Part shown: in pieces, positions 52,053 to 59,158 of the stretch | Layout: the number at the start of each line of letters is the position of its first letter | Position numbering within the stretch: position 1 is the stretch's first letter | DNA from: Pseudonocardia sp. HH130629-09 | GTDB lineage: Bacteria; Actinomycetota; Actinomycetes; Mycobacteriales; Pseudonocardiaceae | Reading direction: 5' to 3' | Assembly: GCF_001294645.1 (NCBI RefSeq) | Contig: NZ_CP011868.1 | Coordinates: forward strand, 992,001-1,056,000 | DNA: 64,000 bases | Position numbers and translations under genes: made by a program | Notes under the pieces: generated by a model | The model's input: only the letters and a program-made list of their open reading frames with translations | Databases searched by the model: none | What the model was told of the DNA's origin: nothing

Positions 52053-53412
52053 AGGTCCGGCGAGATGGGCACGGACAGTGATGACATCGGACCTTGTGGA
52101 TCCAAGCGAGGGTGACCCGAAGCCTGCTCGGCAGGCGTCGGCGGAGCGGGCCGCTGCGGCGGCGATGGTGGCCGAGGCGAAGGCGCGCGGGCTGGCGTTG
52201 ACCGGCCCGGACGGCCTGTTGAAGCTCTTTACCAAGAATGTTCTGGAAACGGCGCTGAACGAGGAGATGACCGAGCACCTCGGGCACGACAAGAACCGGG
52301 CCGACCCCGGCCGGGAATCCACCAACGTGCGGAACGGGTCCCGCTCGAAGACGGTTCTCTCGGATGCCGCGGGTGACGTGGAGATCGACGTTCCGAGAGA
52401 CAGGGCCAGCACTTTCGAGCCGCAGATCGTGAAGAAGCGTCAGCGGCGCCTCACAGATGTCGACGAGGTCGTACTGTCGCTGTATGCGAAAGGGATGACG
52501 ACCGGGGAGGTTTCCGCACATTTCGCTGACATCTATGGGGCGTCAGTATCGAAGGAGACGGTCTCGCGGATCACCGACAAGGTCGTCGCCGAGATGAATG
52601 ACTGGGTTGGTCGGCCGTTGGATTCGGTGTACGCCGCGGTGTTCATCGACGCTGTCCACGTCAAGGTCCGGGACGGGCAGGTCGCCAACCGGCCGGTCTA
52701 CGCAGCCATCGGCGTCACCGTGGACGGCTGCAAGGACGTGCTGGGGCTGTGGATGGGCGTCGGCAGTGAGGGCGCGAAGTTCTGGATGAGCGTGCTGGTC
52801 GACCTGAAGAACCGCGGCGTGCGTGACGTGCTGTTCCTGGTCTGCGACGGCCTCAAAGGACTCCCGGAGGTCGTGGCCAACGTGTGGCCGCAAACCATTG
52901 TCCAAACCTGCGTCGTGCACCTGATCCGAAACACTTTCCGGCTGGTGGGTCGACAGGACTGGGACGCGGTGAAGCGCGACATCAAACCAATCTATGCCGC
53001 GCCCAACCCGAATGCAGCACTTATCGCTATGGATGAGCTCGACGAGAAATGGGGCCGTAAGTACGCGGCGATGATCCGGCTATGGCGCAACGCGTGGGAA
53101 GAGTTCGTGCCGTTCTTGGACTACGACGTCGAGATTCGAAGGGTGATCTGCTCTACGAATGCGATCGAATCGCTTAACGCCCGCTACCGGCGCGCGGTGC
53201 GGGCGCGTGGTCATTTCCCCACTGAGCAGGCTGCGATGAAATGCTTGTATCTTGTGACTCGCAGCCTGGACCCGACCGGGACGGGCCGCACGAGGTGGAC
53301 GATGCGTTGGAAGCCCGTGATCAACGCGTTCGCCATCACGTTCGGTGACCGCTGGCCGGGAGCCGAGACCTACTGAGCAACGACGCCGAAACACCGATCA
53401 CGAGACAGGCCC
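52053..53412 (+). mobile_element. IS256-family element, copy 2, left end missing
   Basis: Near-identical to copy 1 from AGGTCCGGCGAGATGG (52053 / 46355) through the right terminus GAGACAGGCCC at 53412. The first 45 bp of the element, including the left inverted repeat, are replaced by the IS3 element. Without that end it cannot transpose on its own. Confidence 0.9.
52081..53376 (+). CDS. IS256-family transposase, copy 2
   Basis: A 431-residue protein identical to copy 1 except for Ala instead of Val in LSLYAKGMT and Ala instead of Thr in EQAAMKCLY. All DDE motifs are present, so the protein may act in trans on copy 1. An open frame extends upstream into the IS3 end (from 52021), but the ATG at 52081 corresponds to the copy 1 start. 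Confidence 0.93.
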   Translation: MTSDLVDPSEGDPKPARQASAERAAAAAMVAEAKARGLALTGPDGLLKLFTKNVLETALNEEMTEHLGHDKNRADPGRESTNVRNGSRSKTVLSDAAGDVEIDVPRDRASTFEPQIVKKRQRRLTDVDEVVLSLYAKGMTTGEVSAHFADIYGASVSKETVSRITDKVVAEMNDWVGRPLDSVYAAVFIDAVHVKVRDGQVANRPVYAAIGVTVDGCKDVLGLWMGVGSEGAKFWMSVLVDLKNRGVRDVLFLVCDGLKGLPEVVANVWPQTIVQTCVVHLIRNTFRLVGRQDWDAVKRDIKPIYAAPNPNAALIAMDELDEKWGRKYAAMIRLWRNAWEEFVPFLDYDVEIRRVICSTNAIESLNARYRRAVRARGHFPTEQAAMKCLYLVTRSLDPTGTGRTRWTMRWKPVINAFAITFGDRWPGAETY

Positions 53413-54578
53413 TGGACATCACATCTAGCCCGGGGCTTTCATCGCGGTTCGCCGAGCGGGGCGTGTCAGAAGGCTGGAGGGTGCCACTGACCAGCAAGGA
53501 TGGGGATTGCTGAGGTCCCGTATCCGCGCGAATCAGGAGCACCCTCCAGGTGAAGAAGGCTATCGGGTTCTACTCGTGCCCGGACATCGACACGGCCGCG
53601 ACAGCGGTGGTGTCGCATGCCGGGACGAGGCTGCTGACCGAGACCATCGGCAAGGTCGGGCTCGACCACGCTCTGTCGCAGGCGTTGGAACCGTGGCGGC
53701 CGCGGTTGGCGGTGCACGACCCGGCGAAGGTCCTGCTCGATCTCGCGTTGACGCTGGCCGCCGGCGGGGACTGCCTGTCCGACATCGCGCTGTTGCGTGC
53801 GGAGCCCGCTCTGTTCGGTCCGGTGGCCTCAGACCCGACGGTCTCCCGCACGGTAGATCGCCTCGCCGCCGACTCGACCGCGGTGTTGGCGGCGATCGAT
53901 GCCGCCCGCGCCACGGCTCGGGCGAAGGTGTGGGCGCTGGCCGGTTCCGCCGCTCCCGACCACCAGACGGACGCGGCGAACCCGCTGGTCATCGACGTGG
54001 ATGCCACCCTGATCACCGCCCACTCGGACAAGCAGGGCGCCGCACCGACGTTCAAGAAGGGCTTCGGGCACCATCCGTTGTGGGCGTTCTGCGACCACGG
54101 CGCGGCCGGGACCGGTGAGCCTCTCGCGGCGCTGCTACGCCCCGGGAACGCCGGGTCGAACACCGCCACCGACCACGTCACCGTCATCCGGGCGGCGCTG
54201 CGCCAGCTCCCCGACCACCGCCCGGGCAACCGTCCCGGCCGCAAAGTTCTGATCCGGGTCGACGGCGCAGGTGCCTCGCATGAGCTCCTCGACTGGCTGG
54301 CCGGGCAGCGTCTGTCCTATTCAGTCGGCTTCGGGCTGTCCCAGGCTCTGGTCGACCAGCTCGCCGCGCTCCCGGCCACGGACTGGCAGACCGCGCTCGA
54401 TGCCGACCGCGAGCCCCGTCCCGGAGCCTGGGTCATCGAGGCGACCGGCCTGATGAACTTGACCTCCTGGCCGAAAGGGATGCGGGTGATCGTCCGCCGC
54501 GAGCGCCCGCACCCCGGCGCGCAGCTACGGATTGCGGTTCCCCCATGATCGGGGAGGCATCAGCTATAAGGGGTAGCG

Positions 54579-54869
54579 ATGCCAGAGGTACGGAAGCGCT
54601 ACGACCGGGAGTTCCGTGACGGAGCGGTCCGGGTCGTGGAGGAGACGGGCAAGCCGATCGCCCAGGTCGCCCGTGACCTGGGGGTCAACGAGGGCACGCT
54701 GGGCAACTGGGTGGCCCGTGCACGAGAGGCCCGCGAGGACACCGAGGGCCTGTCTCGCGGCGGCGTCGAGGAGCTCAAGCGGCTGCGCGCGGAGAACGCC
54801 GAGCTGCGGATGGAGCGTGATGTCCTCAAGCGATCCGTGGTCCTGTGGGTCAAGGAGGCGACGAAGTGA
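54579..54869 (+). CDS. IS3-family transposase OrfA, copy B
   Basis: Ninety-six residues identical to the copy A OrfA, with the HTH IAQVARDLGVNEGTLGNWV and C-terminal leucine zipper. GGGGTAGCG precedes the ATG. The stop TGA overlaps the OrfB GTG. Confidence 0.93.
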   Translation: MPEVRKRYDREFRDGAVRVVEETGKPIAQVARDLGVNEGTLGNWVARAREAREDTEGLSRGGVEELKRLRAENAELRMERDVLKRSVVLWVKEATK

Positions 54870-55774
54870 GCGTGGCCCGTTTCATCGCCGACCAGAGGAC
54901 CTTCCACCGGGTGCCGCACACGCTGGCCTGCGCCCTGTTGGGGGTGTCGATCTCCTGGCTGTACAAGTGGCTCGACCGCGCCGCGCGTTCCGACGGTGGT
55001 GCCACCGCGACCGAGAAGCGCCGCTGTGCGTGGGACGCCGCCGTGGCCGTGGCGTTCGACGACGCCCAGCGGCTACACGGCTCACCCCGTCTGCACGCCG
55101 ACCTGTGTGAGGCCGGATGGCGGGTGTCGGAGAAGACCGTGGCGGACTCGATGCGCCGCCAGGGCCTGGTCGCCCGCCGGATCAAGCGGCACAACGGGCT
55201 GACCCGCCAGGACCGCACGGCGCCGAAGTTCCCGGACCTGCTTCGTCGGGGTTTCACTGCGGCCGAGCCGAACCGCAGATGGGTCGGGGACATGACCGAG
55301 ATCCCCACCGCGGCCGGGAAGTTGTATCTGGCCACGGTGATCGACCTGTACTCGCGGCGGCTGCTCGGCGCGGCCACGGGGCTGCACCCGAACGCCGAGC
55401 TGGCGTGTGCGGCGATCCGGATGGCGGTGGCGGCCCGCGGCGGGGCGGACCGAATCGCCGGGGTGATCTTCCACACCGACCGCGGGTCGACCTACACCGC
55501 GGGCGCGTTCACCGCTCTGTGTCGGCGGCTCGACATCCGTCAGTCGATGGGCCGGGTCGGGTCGTGTTTCGACAATGCCGCGGCGGAGGCGTTCTTCTCC
55601 AGCCTGGAGTGGGAAGTGCTGTCCCGCAACGACTTCGACACCATCAGTAGGGCGCGGGCGGCGGTCATCGACTGGTGTTACGGCTTCTACAACCACCGGC
55701 GGCGACACAGTGCCGCCGCCGGGCTCTCACCGATCAACTACGAGAACGCCGCCCTCACCCGAGACGCGGCATAA
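54866..55774 (+). CDS. IS3-family transposase OrfB, copy B
   Basis: About 302 residues with the D-D-E set in WVGDMTEIPT, FHTDRGSTYT and SCFDNAAAEAFFSS. It differs from copy A at two positions (Trp for Leu in RRCAWDAAV; Ala for Pro in LHPNAELAC). GTG at 54866 overlaps the orfA stop and has AAGGAGG about 6 bp upstream. Probably functional. Confidence 0.93.
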   Translation: MSVARFIADQRTFHRVPHTLACALLGVSISWLYKWLDRAARSDGGATATEKRRCAWDAAVAVAFDDAQRLHGSPRLHADLCEAGWRVSEKTVADSMRRQGLVARRIKRHNGLTRQDRTAPKFPDLLRRGFTAAEPNRRWVGDMTEIPTAAGKLYLATVIDLYSRRLLGAATGLHPNAELACAAIRMAVAARGGADRIAGVIFHTDRGSTYTAGAFTALCRRLDIRQSMGRVGSCFDNAAAEAFFSSLEWEVLSRNDFDTISRARAAVIDWCYGFYNHRRRHSAAAGLSPINYENAALTRDAA

Positions 55775-56364
55775 GAACCCTCCACGATCTCGGGGGAACC
55801 GCAGATCACCGACCCGGACGGGTTGCGCTACACTGCATTCGCCACCAACACACACCCCGGTGGAGCGGGCCGCCAACTCGCCGACCTCGAGCTACGACAC
55901 CGCCGCCGGGCCCGCGCCGAGGACCGCATCCGGGCGGCGAAGGACACCGGGCTGACCAACCTGCCCTTGCACGAGCTCGACCAGAACCGGATCTGGCAGG
56001 CCGTTGTCGCGCTCGCCTGCGAGATCACCGCCTGGGCGCAGATGCTCGCCTACACCGACCACCCGGCGCGGCGCTGGGAACCGAAACGACTCCGGCTGCG
56101 GCTGTTCTCCCAGCCCGCACAGCGAGCCCGGCACGCCCGCCGAACCGTCCTGCACCTGCCCGCCCACGCACCCTGGGCCAGGCTGCTCTGCGAAGGCCTC
56201 GCCCGGCTGCGCGCACTCGCCGTCCCCGGCTGAGCCCGACCCCGCCGTCACGACGACCCAGGACCCCGACCGGACCAGTGGAAACCGGCGCCCACCCGAG
56301 CGACCTCGGCTGAACTGTCACACCCGCCAGGCAGAATCAGCGCCACCACACCGACGAGCACCGG

Positions 56365-56385
56365 CACCGATCTTGAAACAGTCCC
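56365..56385 (-). repeat. Isolated IS256 left-terminal repeat
   Basis: A 21-bp exact inverted copy of the left end of IS256 copy 1 (46309-46329), without any attached transposase gene. It marks where another IS256-type element, or the lost end of copy 2, once lay. Confidence 0.75.
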
Positions 56386-56391
56386 TGTCGA

Positions 56392-56558
56392 TCAAGCCGG
56401 GACTGCCCGACGAAAGATCCGGGCTAGGACTGGCCGGAGCTGCTGCCGGTATACGGCTTCGGTGATGGCCGTACCGCTGTGCCGGACCAGTCGTGAGATG
56501 TGCTCCAGTGGCTTCCGGAGTCCGAGAGCAGCGAGACGAAGCTGTGCCGCATTTCCCC
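56392..56558 (-). pseudogene. Tyrosine recombinase (pSAM2-like integrase) C-terminal remnant
   Basis: On the minus strand the sequence reads MRHSFVSLLSDSG and, after a one-base frameshift, KPLEHISRLVRHSGTAITEA then VYRQQLRPVLARIFRRAVPA and stop at 56392. This is the end of a phage/AICE tyrosine integrase: the RHSFVSLLSD helix with catalytic Arg-His, LVxHSGT with the second His, and the Tyr nucleophile in AVYRQQ. The upstream part is cut at a run of 13 G (C on this strand). No excision or replication genes are nearby. Not functional. Confidence 0.8.
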
Positions 56559-56571
56559 GGGGGGGGGGGGG
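56559..56571. repeat. Homopolymer of 13 G
   Basis: A run of 13 G following CCCC, at the break of the integrase remnant. Nothing comparable occurs elsewhere in the window. It may be an assembly artefact or a slippage-prone joint. Confidence 0.9.
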
Positions 56572-56783
56572 TCCACTCGGCCGCGTTCAGGCCGGCGACG
56601 GGCGACCCTGCGGAATGAGCGGCGGACGTTGTGGGCGTCGATCGCCGATCCGGTTCGGGTGGCGACGACCGGCGAGTCCGGTGCACTGTTTCCTCGCCTC
56701 GGCCGAGCTCGACCGCCGACTTCGGTGATCGTCGACCAACTCGACGATCATCGGGACCGTGTCGGGGTCGAGTCGGTCTGCGG

Positions 56784-56866
56784 CGACCACGACGCGCGCG
56801 AGATGCACCTCTACCTGGAGGAGCGCTTCACCTTCCGCGCCGTCGAACTGAGGCGGGCGTGCGCCC
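56784..56866 (+). pseudogene. Encapsulin 3'-end fragment (right copy)
   Basis: Translates as DHDAREMHLYLEERFTFRAV then E and diverging residues, against DHDAREVHLYLEESFTFRAV in the intact encapsulin. Sixty of the first 63 bases match 41742-41804. Before 56784 no further encapsulin sequence is recognisable, and 21 bp after 56866 a hairpin sits where the intact gene has its terminator. It is either the end of a second, deleted encapsulin gene or an attachment-site duplication. Confidence 0.82.
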
Positions 56867-56886
56867 GCGCCGGCTCGCGTACCCAC

Positions 56887-56922
56887 CGAGCGTGCCCGTC
56901 CTGATCCGGCGGAGCACGCTCG
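56887..56922 (+). terminator. Hairpin after the encapsulin fragment
   Basis: CGAGCGTGC (56887-56895) pairs with GCACGCTCG (56914-56922) around an 18-nt loop. It occupies the same relative place as the terminator after the intact encapsulin gene. Confidence 0.6.
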
Positions 56923-57021
56923 TCCGGGCGCCACCGACCGGAAACTGGGGTTCTTCCGGGCCGGGGCGCGGTCGGATGGGGGCATGCACACGCGCAGGAG
57001 TCCGAAGGAGTGGTGGGGACA

Positions 57022-57804
57022 GTGACGGCACCGGGCACGACGACCGACTGGCTGCGCCGGTTCCACTCGCCCGGGAGGGACGAGGCCCGCCTCGTGTGCT
57101 TCCCGCACGCGGGGGGCTCGGCGACCTTCTTCCACCCGGTGTCGGCGCGGTTCGCCCCCGCCGCTGAGGTGCTGGCCGTCCAGTACCCGGGCCGCCAGGA
57201 CCGTCACCGCGAGCCGTGTCTGACGTCGGTGGCGGAGCTGGCCGACCGGCTCGCCATCGAGCTCGCCGCGCTCCCGGCCCGGCCGACGGTGTTCTTCGGC
57301 CACAGCATGGGTGCGCTGGTCGGGTTCGAGGCCGCGCGCAGGCTCGAGCGGGACGCGCCGGGCTCCGCCCCCCGCTCGCTCGTGGTGTCCGGCCGTCGGG
57401 CCCCGAGCACCCGGCGCCCGGAACGGGTGCACGAGCTCGACGACGCAGGCCTGCTGGCCGAGGTGCGGGCCCTCGACGGGCCGGACATGAGTGCCCTCGA
57501 CGACGACTTCCTGGCCCTGGTCCTTCCCGCGCTCCGCAACGACTACCGGGCGGTCGAGACCTACCGCGCCGACGACGGCGCCGTCGTCGGATGCCCGGTG
57601 CTCGCCCTGACCGGCCGGGACGACCCCCGCACCACGCAGGAGGAGGCCGACGCCTGGCGTCGGCACACCGACGGCGGCTTCGAGCTCGAGGTCATGCCCG
57701 GCCACCACTTCTTCCTGGTCGACCAGGCACGGGCGGTCTGCGACCGGCTGGACGAGCAGCTGGCCCTCGCGCACGGGGGCAGTGCCCGACCGCCCCGGGG
57801 CTGA
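57022..57804 (+). CDS. Type II thioesterase of the polyketide cluster
   Basis: A 260-residue alpha/beta hydrolase that removes stalled or wrong acyl groups from PKS carrier domains. The nucleophile Ser is in FFGHSMGALVGFEAAR near residue 94, the Asp in LALTGRDDPRTTQEEAD near residue 200, and the His in MPGHHFFLVD near residue 231. RLVCFPHAGGSATFFHPV is the typical N-terminal signature. GTG at 57022 gives TAPGTTTDWLRRF; GTG codons at 57010 and 57013 are alternatives, but AAGGAG at 57005-57010 is too close to them. It precedes a GDP-mannose dehydratase and a modular PKS, as NysE/AmphE-type enzymes do in polyene clusters. Confidence 0.9.
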   Translation: MTAPGTTTDWLRRFHSPGRDEARLVCFPHAGGSATFFHPVSARFAPAAEVLAVQYPGRQDRHREPCLTSVAELADRLAIELAALPARPTVFFGHSMGALVGFEAARRLERDAPGSAPRSLVVSGRRAPSTRRPERVHELDDAGLLAEVRALDGPDMSALDDDFLALVLPALRNDYRAVETYRADDGAVVGCPVLALTGRDDPRTTQEEADAWRRHTDGGFELEVMPGHHFFLVDQARAVCDRLDEQLALAHGGSARPPRG

Positions 57805-58033
57805 TCCGGGTCCGGCGATTCCCGGGATTTCCCCACTGTTGGCTGCGCTAGTTTTCCACCGGGTGCGCCGGAAAAAAGGGGCGCGTACCCAGGTCCGGCA
57901 TTTCCACTGGTGGTAGCCGTAGTTCTCCCGGTATTTCTTGACCCTCCCCCCGGGGGGCTGCGAGCGTCCGTTCTGTTATCGGTCGAGCATATTCCTCGTG
58001 CCGCTTCGTACTCGGGTCCAGGAAAGGAAAGAC

Positions 58034-59065
58034 ATGGCCAAGCGTGCACTGATCACCGGAATCACCGGGCAGGACGGGTCCTATCTGGCGGAGCACCTGC
58101 TCTCGCTCGGGTACCAGGTGTGGGGGTTGACCCGGGGCCAGGCCAATCCGCACAAGATGCGGGTGCAGAAGCTGGCCTCGGAGCTCTCCTTCGTCGACGG
58201 CGACCTCATGGACCAGGGGAGCCTGGTCTCGGCGGTCGACCGGGTGCAGCCGGACGAGGTCTACAACCTCGGCGCGATCTCGTTCGTGGCGATGTCGTGG
58301 CAGCAGGCCGAGCTCGTGACCGAGGTCAACGCCGTGGGCGTGCTGCGGATGCTCGAGGCGATCCGCATGGTCAGCGGGCTCACCACGTCCCGGCAGGCTG
58401 CCGACGGGCAGATCCGCTTCTACCAGGCGTCGTCGTCGGAGATGTTCGGCAAGGTCACCGAGAGCCCGCAGAACGAGCAGACGGTGCTGCACCCGCGCAG
58501 CCCCTACGGTGTGTCAAAGGCCTACGGCCACCTGATGACCCGCAACTACCGTGAGTCCTACGGCATGTTCGGGGTCTCCGGGATCCTGTTCAACCACGAG
58601 TCGCCCCGGCGCGGGCCCGAGTTCGTCACCCGGAAGATCTCGCTCGCGGTGGCCCAGATCAAGCTCGGCCTCCAGAAGGAACTGCGGCTGGGCAACCTCG
58701 ACGCGGTCCGCGACTGGGGCTTCGCCGGTGACTACGTCCGGGCCATGCGGCTGATGCTGGCCCAGGACGAGCCGGTTGACCACGTGGTCGGGACCGGCCG
58801 GGTGCACTCGGTGCGCGACGCGGTCCGGATCGCGTTCGAGTGCGTCGGCCTGAACTGGGAGGACCACGTCGTGGTCGACCCGGCCCTGGTACGCCCGGCC
58901 GAGGTCGAGCTGCTCTGTGCGGACTCGACCCGGGCCCGGGAGAACCTGGGCTGGGAACCGAGCATCGACTTCCCGGAACTGATGCAGATGATGGTCGAAT
59001 CCGACCTGCGCCGGGCCGGGCGCGAACGGGACTACGCAGAGGTCCTCTCCGCCGGCAGTTGGTGA
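58034..59065 (+). CDS. gmd: GDP-mannose 4,6-dehydratase
   Basis: A 343-residue extended SDR. The NAD(P) motif is LITGITGQDGSYLAEHLLSL at residue 6, the substrate-specific SSSEMFGKVTESPQNE near residue 136, the catalytic YGVSKAYGHL (YxxxK) near residue 158, then LFNHESPRRGPEFVTRKIS and LGNLDAVRDWGFAGDYVRAM, all diagnostic for GMD. It converts GDP-mannose to GDP-4-keto-6-deoxymannose. In polyene clusters (nysDIII, amphDIII) this is the first step to mycosamine; here it sits just before a PKS gene. ATG at 58034 follows GGAAAGGAAAG. The 229-bp leader upstream is less GC-rich and probably contains its promoter. Confidence 0.93.
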   Translation: MAKRALITGITGQDGSYLAEHLLSLGYQVWGLTRGQANPHKMRVQKLASELSFVDGDLMDQGSLVSAVDRVQPDEVYNLGAISFVAMSWQQAELVTEVNAVGVLRMLEAIRMVSGLTTSRQAADGQIRFYQASSSEMFGKVTESPQNEQTVLHPRSPYGVSKAYGHLMTRNYRESYGMFGVSGILFNHESPRRGPEFVTRKISLAVAQIKLGLQKELRLGNLDAVRDWGFAGDYVRAMRLMLAQDEPVDHVVGTGRVHSVRDAVRIAFECVGLNWEDHVVVDPALVRPAEVELLCADSTRARENLGWEPSIDFPELMQMMVESDLRRAGRERDYAEVLSAGSW

Positions 59066-59158
59066 TCCCGCGGGCTGTCGCGGCCCCGGTTTCCGACGCA
59101 CATTCCGCCAGTAATGCATTCGGGCCGATCGCGGCCCTGTGAACGGGTGTGGGAGCAC

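Larger units (their letters stand above)
54533..55803 (+). mobile_element. IS3-family insertion sequence, copy B (1,271 bp)
   Basis: Same length and ends as copy A (10534-11804), opposite strand. GAT at 54530-54532 and 55804-55806 is the 3-bp target duplication inside the IS1380 transposase gene. Both coding regions are intact. It differs from copy A by two amino acids in OrfB. Confidence 0.96.
53550..56233 (+). pseudogene. IS1380-family transposase split by IS3 copy B
   Basis: Joining 53550-54532 to 55807-56233 restores a 469-residue frame, the usual IS1380 length. The N-terminal part contains FYSCPDIDTAATAVVSHAG, VIDVDATLITAHSDKQGAAP (first Asp), KGFGHHPLWAFCDH and VLIRVDGAGASHELLDWL (second Asp). 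The C-terminal part has GRQLADLELRHRRRARAEDR with the catalytic Glu region and NLPLHELDQNRIWQAVVALA. The GTG at 53550 is the start. Inactivated only by the insertion, so otherwise recent. Confidence 0.9.
53455..56330 (+). mobile_element. IS1380-family element interrupted by IS3 copy B
   Basis: Approximate limits. A GCGTGTCAG motif near 53462 and CTGTCACACCC near 56312 look like imperfect inverted ends. An 11-bp inverted pair CTGGAGGGTGC / GCACCCTCCAG lies just before the transposase start. Without the nested IS3 the element would be about 1.6 kb, normal for IS1380. Confidence 0.6.

Noticed and set aside
52021-52080. An extended N-terminus of IS256 transposase copy 2
   Set aside because: The extra codons lie in the IS3 end; copy 1 lacks them.
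56572-56783. More of a second encapsulin gene between the G run and the repeat
   Set aside because: Neither frame nor bases resemble encapsulin upstream of 56784.
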